NCBI RefSeq assembly: GCF_024519435.1
Contig: NZ_JALJRZ010000002.1
Span: 62,001-126,000, forward strand
Source: Terrabacter sp. Ter38
GTDB taxonomy: Bacteria; Actinomycetota; Actinomycetes; Actinomycetales; Dermatophilaceae
Direction: 5' to 3'
Length of the DNA: 64,000 nucleotides
Positions within the stretch are counted from its first letter, which is position 1; each line of letters opens with the position of its first letter. Shown here piece after piece: positions 1 through 9,509 of this stretch. The notes beneath the pieces were generated by a model. That model was not told where the DNA came from, did no database searches, and was given only the letters and a program-made list of their open reading frames with translations. Both the position numbers and the translations under genes were made by a program.

Positions 1-2
1 GC

Positions 3-1790
3 GATGTCGACAAGCCCGACGAGCTGCGGATCGACCTCGACCCGCAGCCGGGGCGCGGCTTCAAGGACGCCGTCGAGGCGGCGGTCGCGCTGCGGGAGGT
101 GATGGCCGAGATCGGGCTCACCGCGTGGGCCAAGACGTCGGGCAACCGGGGCGTCCACGTCTACGCACGGGTCGCGCCGACCCACGAGTTCCTCGACGTG
201 CGCCACGGCGTCATCGGCATCGCGCGCGAGCTCGAGCGCCGGCTCCCCGACCTCGTCACCACCTCGTGGTGGAAGGAGGAGCGCGGCGAGAAGATCTTCG
301 TCGACTTCAACCAGGCGTGCCGCGACCGCACCATCGCCTCGGCCTACTCGCCCCGGCCGCTCCCCGGCGCGCCGGTCTCGACGCCGGTCACCTGGGACGA
401 GCTCGGGTCCGTCGACCCGAGGGAGCTGACGGTGCGCACCGTGCCGCAGCTCGTCGCCGACCGCGGCGACGCCTGGCGCGGCATCGACGACGAGGTCGGC
501 GACGTCGCAGCCGCGATCGCCCTCTGGGACCAGGACGTCAGCGAGCGTGGCCTCGGCGAGCTGAACTTCCCGCCGGACTACCCCAAGATGCCGGGTGAGC
601 CGCCGCGCGTGCAGCCCAGCAAGCGGCGTCAGGACAAGGCCGACACGGAGTACATGGCTCCCAAGGCGGAGCGCGACGCCGACCTGCGCACGACGTGGGG
701 TATGCCGGTCGTCCCTCCGGTGTCCCCGATGCTCGCCAAGCCGGTCAAGGACTTCACGGCCGTCAAGGTCGACGTGCTCTACGAGCCGAAGTGGGACGGC
801 TTCCGGTCGATCATCTTCCGCTCCGGAGACCTCGTCGAGATCGGGTCGCGCAACGAGAAGCCGATGACGCGCTACTTCCCCGACGTCGTCGAGGCCGTGC
901 TCGCGAACTTCCCCGACAGGTGCGTCATCGACGGCGAGATCATCCTCGTGTCACCGGAGTCGGGTGACCGTCTCGACTTCGACCTGCTCCAGCAGCGCAT
1001 CCACCCGGCGGCCTCACGCGTCAAGAAGCTCGCCGCCGAGACACCGGCGTCGTTCGTCGCCTTCGACCTGCTCGCGCTCGGGGAGGAGTCCTACCTCGAC
1101 AAGCCGTTCGCCGAGCGCCGGGCCGCGCTCGAGAAGGCCCTCGCCACGACCGAGGCCCCGATCCACCTGACGGCGGCGACCGCTGACCGCGAGGTCGCCA
1201 AGGGCTGGTTCACCCAGTTCGAGGGCGCCGGGCTCGACGGGGTCATCGCCAAGCCCGTCGACGTCGCCTACGAGCCGGACAAGCGCCTCATGTTCAAGAT
1301 CAAGCACGAGCGCACGGCCGACTGCGTCGTGGCCGGCTACCGCGTGCACAAGAGCGGACCCGACGCCATCGGCTCGCTCCTGCTCGGGCTCTACGGAGAG
1401 GACGGACAGCTCGCCTCGGTCGGCGTCATCGGCGCCTTCCCCATGGCTCGCCGCAAGGAGCTCTTCGAGGAGCTCCAGCCGCTCGTCGCCGAGTGGGGCG
1501 AGCACCCCTGGAACTGGGCGGCTCCCGCGGAGGACACCGGCGGCGTACGCACTCCCCGGTCGTCGGAGTACTCCCGCTGGAACAACCAGAAGGACCTCTC
1601 GTTCGTGCCGCTCCGGCCCGAGCGGGTCGTCGAGGTGCGCTACGACCACATGGAGGGCACGCGCTTCCGGCACACGGCGCAGTTCGTCCGGTGGCGCGAG
1701 GACCGCACCCCCGAGTCGTGCACCTTCGACCAGCTCGACGAGCCCGTCAGCTACGACCTCGCCGACGTCCTCTCCGCCGGATCCGACTGA
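3..1790 (+). CDS. ligD: ATP-dependent DNA ligase with LigD-type polymerase domain (5' partial)
   Basis: The reading frame is open from the left edge, so the true start lies outside the window; an ATG at 99 is internal. The first residues (RIDLDPQPG) carry the DLD metal-binding motif of the LigD primase-polymerase domain. After a charged linker the ligase domain starts at about 720 with SPMLAKPVKDF. The adenylated lysine lies in EPKWDGFR (lysine codon 789-791), and the later motif VIAKPVDVAYEPDKRLMFKIK is ligase motif IV/V. No 3'-phosphoesterase domain sits between the two, unlike mycobacterial Pol-PE-Lig LigD. By family it should act with Ku in non-homologous end joining; no ku gene is visible here. 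Confidence 0.9.
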   Translation, partial: DVDKPDELRIDLDPQPGRGFKDAVEAAVALREVMAEIGLTAWAKTSGNRGVHVYARVAPTHEFLDVRHGVIGIARELERRLPDLVTTSWWKEERGEKIFVDFNQACRDRTIASAYSPRPLPGAPVSTPVTWDELGSVDPRELTVRTVPQLVADRGDAWRGIDDEVGDVAAAIALWDQDVSERGLGELNFPPDYPKMPGEPPRVQPSKRRQDKADTEYMAPKAERDADLRTTWGMPVVPPVSPMLAKPVKDFTAVKVDVLYEPKWDGFRSIIFRSGDLVEIGSRNEKPMTRYFPDVVEAVLANFPDRCVIDGEIILVSPESGDRLDFDLLQQRIHPAASRVKKLAAETPASFVAFDLLALGEESYLDKPFAERRAALEKALATTEAPIHLTAATADREVAKGWFTQFEGAGLDGVIAKPVDVAYEPDKRLMFKIKHERTADCVVAGYRVHKSGPDAIGSLLLGLYGEDGQLASVGVIGAFPMARRKELFEELQPLVAEWGEHPWNWAAPAEDTGGVRTPRSSEYSRWNNQKDLSFVPLRPERVVEVRYDHMEGTRFRHTAQFVRWREDRTPESCTFDQLDEPVSYDLADVLSAGSD

Positions 1791-1823
1791 GCGCCAGCGC
1801 GCGTTCGACCGGTTGGTGCCGTA

Positions 1824-2165
1824 TCAGTGACGGGGCTGCCGGGGACGGCGGTCGTGGTGGCGGTCGGCGGCCTCGCGCAGCTGGGAGACGACCTTGGCCT
1901 CCGCGTCTTTGAGCGCGGCCTTGGTGTCGGTCAGGTGTGAGACCCCGATGACGGTCGGCAGGCCGCTGACGCAGACCTCGACGGAGGTGTGCATGCCCGG
2001 CTGCCCGCGGTCCTTGACCCGGAGCCCGATGTGGACCATCGACGGGTCGAAGCGCTCCAGCTGGGTGAACAGCTGGCTCAGCGCGTGCTCGATGAAGGGG
2101 AGGTCGTCCGCGTGGTAGCCGTCCTCGAGACGGACCCGATCCATGAAGAGGCTGGACGTGCTCAT
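1824..2165 (-). CDS. HPF/RaiA-like (S30AE) short ribosome-associated protein, putative
   Basis: This codes for 113 residues. The start at 2165 (MSTSSLFMDR) is chosen because AAAGGAG stands just upstream; a longer in-frame extension to 2462 has no such signal and runs antisense into the next gene. The pattern of a strand containing HIGLRVKDR, a hydrophobic strand (TSVEVCVSGLPTV), then an acidic helix with DTKAALKDAEAKV and a basic QLREAADRHH end resembles the S30AE fold of hibernation factors. It is shorter than long actinobacterial HPF and lacks the C-terminal dimerisation domain. The functional call is inferred from this pattern only. Confidence 0.55.
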   Translation of the reverse strand: MSTSSLFMDRVRLEDGYHADDLPFIEHALSQLFTQLERFDPSMVHIGLRVKDRGQPGMHTSVEVCVSGLPTVIGVSHLTDTKAALKDAEAKVVSQLREAADRHHDRRPRQPRH

Positions 2166-2292
2166 TGCCGAGCTCCTTTGCCGCGTGGGCGTCGGTGTCG
2201 ACGTCCACCTCGAGTCTATCGAGCCGCCTTGGCCTGCAACCGTTCCAGACCTATGAGGGTGGTCACGGCCCTTTCTGGAGGACGATGGCGAG

Positions 2293-3309
2293 ATGGACCT
2301 CACGCCTGACCTCAGATCGTTGATCACCGGCTTCCGCACGTCGGCGGCAGTCAGTGCAGCCGCCGAGCTGGGGCTCAGTGACGAGCTCGCCTCCGGGCCG
2401 TTGTCCCTGACGCAGCTCGCCCGACGCGTGGGCGCCGACGAGGACACCCTCGGCCGCCTCATGCGGGTGCTCGTCGCACTCGAGCTGTATGCCGTGTCGG
2501 CCGAGGGCGCTTACGCCGCAACGCCGCTCGGAGCCGGCTTGCGTGCCGACGTCACTGGTTCGCTGCGGCCTCTGGCGCGCACGCTCCAGGACCCGGCGAC
2601 GTGGGCGGCCTGGGGGCGCCTCACCGACAGCGTGCGGACCGGCGACAACGCGTTCGAGGCCCTGCACGGCGAGGACGTCTGGACCTACCGGGCCTCCCAC
2701 GCGGAGGCGAACGCGATCTTCAACGACAACATGACGGCCCTGACGTCGAGGGTGGCTGCGGCGGTGGCTCGCGCGTACGACTTCGGCGGGCTGACCTCGG
2801 TCGTCGACGTCGGCGGTGGACACGGGGTCCTGCTCGAGGCCGTCCTGGCCCGGCACGAGCACCTGCGCGGCACGGTGTTCGACCTGCCCCAGGCCATACC
2901 AACCGGGCCGTCCTCGACCGTGAGCGAGTCCGTCGCGTCCCGATGGTCGGTCGCGGCGGGCAGCTTCTTCGAGGCAGTCCCATCCGCCGATGCGTACCTG
3001 CTGAAGAAGGTGCTGCACGACTGGTCCGACGAGAGGTGCGTCGAGATCCTGCGCACGTGCCGTCGCTCGCTCGAACCGGGCGGAGTGGTGCTCGTCGTCG
3101 AGCTCGTGCTCGACCGGCCGGGCCACGAGCTCGAGTCCGCCCTGTCCGACCTCAACATGCTCGTGCTGCCGGGTGGGCGCGAGCGCACGGCGGCGCAGTT
3201 CGACGCGTTGTTCGTCGCCGCCGGCTTCGGGCCCGCACGCCTGGTGGAGACCGACGCCGACGTCGTGATCCTCGAGGCACGCGCGACGCCAGCGGCCGCC
3301 ACGGGCTGA
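2293..3309 (+). CDS. SAM-dependent O-methyltransferase (methyltransf_2 family)
   Basis: This 338-residue protein has the layout of small-molecule O-methyltransferases such as carminomycin or hydroxyneurosporene methyltransferase. An N-terminal winged-helix dimerisation part (AELGLSDELASGPLSLTQL) is followed by the SAM-binding motif VVDVGGGHG near residue 170. The catalytic-region motif LLKKVLHDWSDERC carries the family His, and a conserved tail follows (NMLVLPGGRERTAAQF). The substrate cannot be read from sequence. The gene is divergent from the HPF-like gene across a 127-bp spacer and converges on ptsI, so it looks monocistronic. Confidence 0.85.
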   Translation: MDLTPDLRSLITGFRTSAAVSAAAELGLSDELASGPLSLTQLARRVGADEDTLGRLMRVLVALELYAVSAEGAYAATPLGAGLRADVTGSLRPLARTLQDPATWAAWGRLTDSVRTGDNAFEALHGEDVWTYRASHAEANAIFNDNMTALTSRVAAAVARAYDFGGLTSVVDVGGGHGVLLEAVLARHEHLRGTVFDLPQAIPTGPSSTVSESVASRWSVAAGSFFEAVPSADAYLLKKVLHDWSDERCVEILRTCRRSLEPGGVVLVVELVLDRPGHELESALSDLNMLVLPGGRERTAAQFDALFVAAGFGPARLVETDADVVILEARATPAAATG

Positions 3310-3347
3310 GGCCCTTAGGCCTCGACCACGACCCGTCCGAGGGCGGC

Positions 3348-5066
3348 TCAGAGCAGGTCGGTGAGCTCGGTCCGCGCGGCCTCGCGCACGGCCGTGAGGG
3401 CGTCGACGGCGGTGCGCGCACCCCGGGCCGCGGCCGCGAGGGCCTGGCACTCGGCCACCGAGTGGAGCGACAGGGCCAGCCGCACGACGGGCACCTTGCT
3501 CGGTGCCATCGACAGCGACGAGACCCCGAGGCCGACGAGGACGAGGGCGAGCAGCGGGTCGCCGGCCGACTCGCCGCAGACCCCGATGGGACGGCCGGCA
3601 CGGGCAGCCCCCTCGCACGCGAGTCCGACGACGTCGAGGACGCCCGGCTGCCACGGGTCGAGCAGGTCGGACAGCGCGCCCTGCATGCGGTCGGCGGCCA
3701 TCGTGTACTGCGCGAGGTCGTTGGTGCCGAGCGAGCCGAAGTCGACCTCGCCGAGCACGTCGTGGGCCCGCAGTGCGGCCCCGGGCACCTCGATCATGAC
3801 GCCGGCCTTGGGCAGGCCGTTCTCGCGGACGCGCCGCGCGAACCACGCCGCCTCCTCCGCCGTGGCGACCATCGGGGCCATGACGCGCACGTCGGCCCCG
3901 GTCTCGCGGGCGGCGACGGCGAGCGCCTCGAGCTGGGCGTCGAGCAGGTCAGGGCGCTCGGCCGAGAGCCGCAGACCGCGGCGGCCGAGGGCGGGGTTCT
4001 CCTCCGGGCCGAGGTCGGCGAACTTGAGCGGCTTGTCGGCGCCGGCGTCGAGGGTGCGTACGACGACGCGTCGGCCCTCGAACGGCGCGAAGACGCCGCG
4101 GTAGATCTCGGTCTGCTCCTCGACCGTCGGGGCCTGGGTCGCCGAGAGGTAGACGAACTCGGTGCGGAAGAGCCCGACCCCCTCGAGGTCCTGGGCGCCG
4201 GCCGCGACGGCGTCCTCGACGCCGCCGATGTTCGCGAGCAGCGCGACCTCGGCGCCGTCGGACGTGCGACCAGGACCGGAGAGGTGCGACAACGCCTCTG
4301 CCCGGCGCGCAGCCCGCTCCCGCTGGGCCGTGACGAGCTCCATGTCGGGGTCGATCGTCACCTCGCCGGTGTCGCCGTCGAGCGCGACGGGCGTGCCCGG
4401 GGCGATCTGGGTGGCCCCGGCGAGCTGGACGACCGCAGGGATCCCCATCTGCGCGGCGAGGATCGCCGTGTGGCTCGTCCGGCCGCCGGCCTCGGTGATG
4501 ATCCCGACGACGAGCCGCCGGTCGAGCGTGGCCGTCTCGGCGGGCGCGAGGTCCTCGGCGACGATGACGCTCGGCTCGGTGAAGGAGGGTACGCCGGGGG
4601 CCGGGACCCCGAGCACCGCTGCGACCGCGCGTGACCCGACGTCCCGCAGGTCGGCGACCCGCTCGGCGAAGTAGCCGCCGAGCGCCTCGAACTGGGCGGC
4701 ATACGTCTCGACGGCGTTCTCGATGGAGTGCGCCCGCCCGTGCCCGGCCGCGAGCTCCTTGGCTGCGGCCTTGACGAGGCCCTTGTCGCGGGCGATGAGG
4801 GCCGTCGCCTTGAGGATCTGCTGGGCCGTGTCGTCGACCCGGGTCGCCCGCTCCTCGAGCGAGACGGCGACCGACTCGAAGGCCGCGCGTACGTCGGCGA
4901 GCGCTGCCTCCTCGTCGTCGACCGCGGTCTCGTCGGCCGGCGGCCGGACCGGCGGTGCGACCTGCACCACCGGCCCGTACGCCGTGCCCGGGCTGACACC
5001 GATGCCGTGCCTGGTCTCCGAAGAGGGCTCCGAAGAGGGCTCCGAATGGGTCTCCGACTCGGCCAT
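3348..5066 (-). CDS. ptsI: Phosphoenolpyruvate-protein phosphotransferase (PTS enzyme I)
   Basis: At 572 residues this is the usual EI length. After a short Ser/Glu-rich tail (SEPSSEPSSE) comes the EI start GIGVSPGTAYGPV. The phospho-accepting histidine is in GGRTSHTAILAAQMG. The PEP-binding TIM-barrel shows FRTEFVYLSA, a middle block with LGRRGLRLS, and CGESAGDP near the end. It transfers phosphate from PEP to HPr in the cytoplasm. The start is five bases after the ptsH stop, so it is the last gene of the fru operon. Confidence 0.96.
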   Translation of the reverse strand: MAESETHSEPSSEPSSETRHGIGVSPGTAYGPVVQVAPPVRPPADETAVDDEEAALADVRAAFESVAVSLEERATRVDDTAQQILKATALIARDKGLVKAAAKELAAGHGRAHSIENAVETYAAQFEALGGYFAERVADLRDVGSRAVAAVLGVPAPGVPSFTEPSVIVAEDLAPAETATLDRRLVVGIITEAGGRTSHTAILAAQMGIPAVVQLAGATQIAPGTPVALDGDTGEVTIDPDMELVTAQRERAARRAEALSHLSGPGRTSDGAEVALLANIGGVEDAVAAGAQDLEGVGLFRTEFVYLSATQAPTVEEQTEIYRGVFAPFEGRRVVVRTLDAGADKPLKFADLGPEENPALGRRGLRLSAERPDLLDAQLEALAVAARETGADVRVMAPMVATAEEAAWFARRVRENGLPKAGVMIEVPGAALRAHDVLGEVDFGSLGTNDLAQYTMAADRMQGALSDLLDPWQPGVLDVVGLACEGAARAGRPIGVCGESAGDPLLALVLVGLGVSSLSMAPSKVPVVRLALSLHSVAECQALAAAARGARTAVDALTAVREAARTELTDLL

Positions 5067-5071
5067 CCTCG

Positions 5072-5341
5072 TTACTCCGCGTCGAGGTCGCGCGAGAGGA
5101 GGTCGACGAGCGAGTCCAGCGTCTCGTCGGCGCCGTCGCCCTCAGCCGTCAGGACGACCTCCTCGCCGTGCCTGGCCCCGAGGGCCATGACGCCGAGGAT
5201 GCTCGTCGCGTCGACGGGGTCCTCGCCGGGCTTGGCGATCTCGACGTCGAGCCCGGACGCGCTCGCGGCCTCGACGAAGAGGGCGGCCGGACGGGCGTGG
5301 AGGCCCACCGAGGAGGCGATGGTGACGGTGCGGGTTGCCAT
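5072..5341 (-). CDS. ptsH: Phosphocarrier protein HPr
   Basis: An 89-residue HPr. The phosphorylated histidine is His15 in GLHARPA, and the regulatory-serine region is present as DATSILGVMAL. An AAGGAG Shine-Dalgarno lies 8 nt before the start at 5341. It receives phosphate from EI and passes it to the EIIA domain of the fructose permease encoded upstream. The spacer to fruA is 76 bp, so a weak internal promoter is possible. Confidence 0.96.
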   Translation of the reverse strand: MATRTVTIASSVGLHARPAALFVEAASASGLDVEIAKPGEDPVDATSILGVMALGARHGEEVVLTAEGDGADETLDSLVDLLSRDLDAE

Positions 5342-5417
5342 GGACGTGCTCCTTCTATGGATTCAGAGTGGTCGTGCTGTCGATGTGGATCAGACGGCGA
5401 TCGAGCTCACGCCCTGA

Positions 5418-7493
5418 TCAGACCGTAGCGCTCGCCTCGACCTCTGCAAGGTGGGTGTCACGCGACTTGAGGGCGACGACGATCGACGCCATGACGAGGA
5501 CGCCGATCACCAGCGCCAGCAGGAAGAGCAGGAAGTTGCCGATGAGCGGCAGCACCCAGATGCCTCCGTGCGGGGCTCGCAGCGTCGACCCGAAGACCAT
5601 GACCAGCGCTCCCGTGATCGCCGAGCCGACGACCGAGCCGGCGATGACGCGGATCGGGTCGACGGCGGCGAAGGGGATCGCGCCCTCGGAGATGAATGAC
5701 GCTCCCAGCAACCAGGCCGCCTTGCCGTTCTCGAGCTCCGGCTCCGAGAAGAGCTTCGGACGCACCGTCGTGGCGAGCGCCATCGCGAGCGGGGCGACCA
5801 TGCCGGCCGCCATGACGGCCGCCATGATCTTCAGCTGCGGCGCGTCGGTGGCGGCACCTGCGGCGGCGAGACCGGTCGTGGCGAACGCGTAGGCGACCTT
5901 GTTGACGGGCCCACCGAGGTCGAAGCCCATCATCGCGCCGAGGATGACGCCCAGGATGATCGCGCTCGCGCCCGACATGCCCGTCAACCACGTGTTGAGC
6001 GCGTCGGTCAGGCCCTTGATCGGGCGGCCGAGCACGGTGATGAAGAGTCCGATCGTGATGAAGGACGACAGGAGCGGGATGACGACGACGGGCATGATGC
6101 CTCGCACGCCCTTGGCGACGTTCCAGTTCGAGACCCACCGGGCGACGAGACCGCCGAGCACACCGGTGACGAGGCCACCGATGAATCCGGCACCCATCGT
6201 CGAGGCCACGGCGCCACCGACGATGCCCGGGACCAGACCGGGCCGGTCGGCGATGGCGAAGGCGATGAAGCCCGAGAGGATCGGCACGAGGAAGCCGAAG
6301 GCCGCGTTGCCGATGACGAAGAGCAGGGCAGCCCAGGACGTCAGGCTCAACGCGCTGAAGGTCTGCGCGATGTTGTACTGGTCGGTCGAGGTGAGGTTGT
6401 ACTTCACGATCTCGATCGGGCCCTGCTCACCGATCGCGACCTGGGCGAGCATGAACGACAGGGCGATGAGGATGCCGCCGGCCGCGACGAACGGGATCAT
6501 GTAGGAGACACCGGTCATCAGCCACTGGCGGATCATCGTGCCCGTGCTCGAGCCGCTCTCGACCTTCGAGACGAGCCCGCCGGACGGACCTGCAGCGGCT
6601 GCGGCGGCGACGGCGGCCTCGCGCTTGCTCGGGTCGGCGTCCCACTCCGTGACGAGCTGCTCGGCCTGGGAGACGAGGGCCGGGCCGTCGGAGATGCCCT
6701 TCTTGACGCCCACGTCGACGAGCGGTTTTCCGGCGAAGCGGCCGGCGTCCTTGACCGGCAGGTCATGGGCGAAGATCACGGCGTCGGCGGCGGCGATCTC
6801 GGCCGCGCTGAGCGGCTTGGAGCCCGCCGAGCCCTGTGTCTCGACCTTCATCGTGTGGCCGGCGGCCTTGGCGGCGTTCTCGAGGCCCTCGGCCGCCATG
6901 TACGTGTGGGCGATGCCGGTCGGGCACGAGGTGACCCCGACGAGGGTGAGCGCGCGCTTGGCCGCCGGCGCTGCGGCGCCGGTCGTGTCGGTGCGGGCAG
7001 CACCGGCACCGGCACCGGCTCCGGCGGCCGCGGCCGCCATGACGGGCTGGTCGAGCTCGACCTCGGCACTGACGATGCGGACGACCTCGGCCTCGGTCGT
7101 CGCGGCTGCGAGCGCGGCCTTGAAGTCCTTCTTCATGAGGGCGCGGGCGAGCCTGGGCAGCATCTGCATGTGCGCGTCGCCGCCGGCCTCCGGCGCGGCG
7201 ATGAGGAACACGAGCGTCGCAGGACCGTCCTTGGCGCCCCAGTCGATGCCGTCCGTGCGGCCGAAGACGAGCGACGGCTCGGTGATGGCGGCGCTGCGCG
7301 CGTGGGGGATGCCGATGCCGCCGGGAAGCCCGGTCGCCATCGTCTCCTCGCGCTTGCGCACGTCGCTGAGGAAGGTGTCGAGGTCGGTGCACCTGCCGGA
7401 CGCGACGAGGCGCTCGCCGAGCATCCGGGTCGCCTCGTGGCGGTCGGCACCGGTGAGGTCGAGGACGACCTGGTCTTCGGTGATGAGGGACAT
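5418..7493 (-). CDS. fruA: PTS fructose transporter subunit IIABC
   Basis: The 691-residue permease has domain order A-B-C. EIIA spans residues about 1-150 with the phospho-His in GIGIPHARS. A linker rich in Ala/Gly follows. EIIB has the phospho-cysteine in VGVTSCPTGIAHTYMAAE. EIIC is a long membrane part starting near MIRQWLMTGVSYMIPFVAAGG with many hydrophobic segments. It imports fructose with phosphorylation to fructose 1-phosphate, the substrate of the FruK encoded upstream. AAAGGA precedes the start at 7493. Confidence 0.95.
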   Translation of the reverse strand: MSLITEDQVVLDLTGADRHEATRMLGERLVASGRCTDLDTFLSDVRKREETMATGLPGGIGIPHARSAAITEPSLVFGRTDGIDWGAKDGPATLVFLIAAPEAGGDAHMQMLPRLARALMKKDFKAALAAATTEAEVVRIVSAEVELDQPVMAAAAAGAGAGAGAARTDTTGAAAPAAKRALTLVGVTSCPTGIAHTYMAAEGLENAAKAAGHTMKVETQGSAGSKPLSAAEIAAADAVIFAHDLPVKDAGRFAGKPLVDVGVKKGISDGPALVSQAEQLVTEWDADPSKREAAVAAAAAAGPSGGLVSKVESGSSTGTMIRQWLMTGVSYMIPFVAAGGILIALSFMLAQVAIGEQGPIEIVKYNLTSTDQYNIAQTFSALSLTSWAALLFVIGNAAFGFLVPILSGFIAFAIADRPGLVPGIVGGAVASTMGAGFIGGLVTGVLGGLVARWVSNWNVAKGVRGIMPVVVIPLLSSFITIGLFITVLGRPIKGLTDALNTWLTGMSGASAIILGVILGAMMGFDLGGPVNKVAYAFATTGLAAAGAATDAPQLKIMAAVMAAGMVAPLAMALATTVRPKLFSEPELENGKAAWLLGASFISEGAIPFAAVDPIRVIAGSVVGSAITGALVMVFGSTLRAPHGGIWVLPLIGNFLLFLLALVIGVLVMASIVVALKSRDTHLAEVEASATV

Positions 7494-7551
7494 GCGTTTT
7501 CCTTTCGGAGGATGAGGCGATCAGGTGTTCGGCATCAGTGGTCGTGCCGTG

Positions 7552-8496
7552 TCAGGAGAGGACACGGCCGAAGTCGGGCTCGCGGGTCAGCTCGGCGCGT
7601 ATGCCGTCGAGGTCCTCGGGTTTGGGCACCCGGCTTCCGGGGAGGGTGACCGCCGCGGCACCCCACGTCACGCCCGTCAGGAGCGCGCCGGCCGGGTCCT
7701 GACCGGTCGACAGGCCGTGGAGCATGCCGGCCAGCATGCAGTCGCCGGCGCCCACGGTGGACAGGGGTGCCGTGATCGACGCGTGGCCGTGGGCGCAGTC
7801 GTCGGCCGTCACGAGCAGGGCCCCGTCACCGCCGAGGCTGACGGCCACGACGTCGATGCCACCGGCGACGAGCTCGCGGGCCGCGTCGCGGACGTGGCCC
7901 AGGGTGGGCAGCTCGTGGTCGACGAGCTCGGCGAGCTCCTCGTGGTTGGGCTTGATGAGGTGCGGCTTCGCGGCCACGGCGGCTGCGAACGGTGCGCCTG
8001 ACGAGTCGATGGCGATCCGCCCGCCGCGCTCGCGCACGCGCCTGACGAGGCCGGCGTAGAGGTCGGTCGAGGCGCCGGGCGGGAGGCTGCCGCAGCCGAC
8101 GACCCACTGCGCGCCGGTGGCGCGATCGAGGGTCGTGGCCAACAGCGCTTCCACCTCGGCGGCGGACAGGTCGGGGCCGGGCTCGTTGAGCTTCGTCGTC
8201 GTGCCGTCCGGCTCGAGGACGCTGATGTTCATCCGGACCGAACCACCGACCGGCACGGACGCGTAGGCGACGCCGGCGCTGTCGAGCAGCTGCTCGAGCA
8301 GGTGACCCTCGGGCCCGCCGCTCGGGATGACCGCGACGGTCGAGCTGCCCTGGGCGGCGAGGACGCGGGAGACGTTCACGCCCTTGCCACCCGGGTCGAT
8401 GCGGCTGCTCGTGGCGCGGTGAACCTCGCCGGGACGGAGCACGTCGATGAGGACGGCCCGGTCGATGCTCGGGTTGGGCGTGAACGTGACGATCAT
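7552..8496 (-). CDS. fruK: 1-phosphofructokinase
   Basis: A 314-residue PfkB-family sugar kinase. The N-terminus MIVTFTPNPSIDRAV and the motif DPGGKGVNVSRVLAAQG are typical of FruK, and the catalytic-base motif is VGAGDCMLAGMLHG. It phosphorylates fructose 1-phosphate to fructose 1,6-bisphosphate. The start at 8496 overlaps the fruR stop by 4 nt (ATGA), showing translational coupling. A longer frame to 8649 is only the overlap with fruR. Confidence 0.94.
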   Translation of the reverse strand: MIVTFTPNPSIDRAVLIDVLRPGEVHRATSSRIDPGGKGVNVSRVLAAQGSSTVAVIPSGGPEGHLLEQLLDSAGVAYASVPVGGSVRMNISVLEPDGTTTKLNEPGPDLSAAEVEALLATTLDRATGAQWVVGCGSLPPGASTDLYAGLVRRVRERGGRIAIDSSGAPFAAAVAAKPHLIKPNHEELAELVDHELPTLGHVRDAARELVAGGIDVVAVSLGGDGALLVTADDCAHGHASITAPLSTVGAGDCMLAGMLHGLSTGQDPAGALLTGVTWGAAAVTLPGSRVPKPEDLDGIRAELTREPDFGRVLS

Positions 8497-9254
8497 GCGG
8501 TCACCACTTCCGGTCCGGCCGCTCGGATCTCGGCGGCGACGTCGTCGTCGAGGTCGGTGTCGCTGATGACGACGTCGACGTCGGCGAGCTGGGCAAATCG
8601 GTGGAGGTGGTCGTCGCCGGCCTTGCTCGAGTCGGCGAGGACCACGCACTTGCGGGCGGCGGTGACCATGGCGCGCTTGACGAGGGCCTCGGACTGGTCG
8701 GGCGTCGTGAGGCCCCGGACGACGGACAGGCCGTTGGTGCCGATGACGGCGACGTCGACGACGACGTCGGCGAGGGCGCCGGTGGCCCAGTCGCCGACGG
8801 CGGCGCCGGTCGTGCCGCGGACGCGTCCACCGAGGAGGTAGAGCGTGATGCCGGGATGGGTGGAGAGGACCGTCGCCGCGGCGAGGCTGTTGGTGAGGAC
8901 CGTGAGGTCGAGGTCGGGCGGGAGCATCTCGGCAACGGCCAGGGTGGTCGAGCCGCCGTCGAGGATGATGCTGCCGCCGCTGGGCAGCTCGTCGAGCGCA
9001 CGGGCCGCGATGCGACGCTTGACGTCGGCGAGGCGGCCGGACCGGGTGGCCAAGGTCGGCTCGACCTCGAGGCGCTCGACGGGGATCGCGCCACCGTGGA
9101 CCCGGCGCAGGGAGCCGCGGCGTTCGAGGGCGGTGAGGTCGCGGCGCACGGTCTCGGCGGCGACGCCCAGCGAGTCGGCGAGGGCGGTGACCTCGACCCG
9201 GCCGGCGCGACGCGCCTCAGCGATGATCCGCTGCTGCCGCTCCGCTGCGTACAT
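8493..9254 (-). CDS. fruR: DeoR-family transcriptional regulator of the fructose operon
   Basis: This 253-residue protein begins MYAAERQQRIIAEARRAG, the standard DeoR N-terminus. It has a helix-turn-helix (VTALADSLGVAAETVRRDL) followed by LRRVHGGAIP, and the sugar-phosphate sensor domain includes ILDGGSTTLAVAEML. The start at 9254 fits that consensus; the frame open to 9995 is antisense to the lipase gene. It is first in the operon and probably represses it, relieved by fructose 1-phosphate or a related effector (family knowledge). Confidence 0.9.
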   Translation of the reverse strand: MYAAERQQRIIAEARRAGRVEVTALADSLGVAAETVRRDLTALERRGSLRRVHGGAIPVERLEVEPTLATRSGRLADVKRRIAARALDELPSGGSIILDGGSTTLAVAEMLPPDLDLTVLTNSLAAATVLSTHPGITLYLLGGRVRGTTGAAVGDWATGALADVVVDVAVIGTNGLSVVRGLTTPDQSEALVKRAMVTAARKCVVLADSSKAGDDHLHRFAQLADVDVVISDTDLDDDVAAEIRAAGPEVVTA

Positions 9255-9308
9255 CGGACTCCTTCGTCCTGTGTGGTCCCATCGTGCCCTCTGGGGCTCG
9301 TCCCCCAA

Positions 9309-9366
9309 GGAAACCACCGGTGCGGCGTGAAGTAAATAGATTCGGGCACCCGTTTCTGTGGTTTCC
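9309..9366. promoter_or_regulatory. Inverted repeat upstream of fruR (candidate operator)
   Basis: GGAAACCAC (9309-9317) and its exact reverse complement GTGGTTTCC (9358-9366) stand 40 nt apart in the fruR leader/promoter region. Between them an AT-rich stretch (AAGTAAATAGATT) stands out in this GC-rich DNA and could hold the minus-strand -10 box. Paired half-sites of this kind suit a DeoR-type autoregulator, but binding is inferred. Confidence 0.35.
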
Positions 9367-9509
9367 ACTCGGCGATGTCGGCGAACCGGGCAATGCGGGC
9401 ACCCGGCTCGACGCCCGAGCCACGTCGTGGGCAGACGCTCCCCTACGACGCGGCGGACGGCATACGCTGCCGCTCGACGGCCAGTCACCGAGCAGATCGA
9501 GGACGATCC

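Noticed and set aside
2601-4634. Long plus-strand frame (and similar long frames such as 12850-15021, 10964-12415 and 2263-3846 on the other strand)
   Set aside because: These lie antisense to clear genes (ptsI, phoD, DUF4389, O-methyltransferase) and have arginine-rich or Gly/Val-skewed composition typical of GC-rich shadows.
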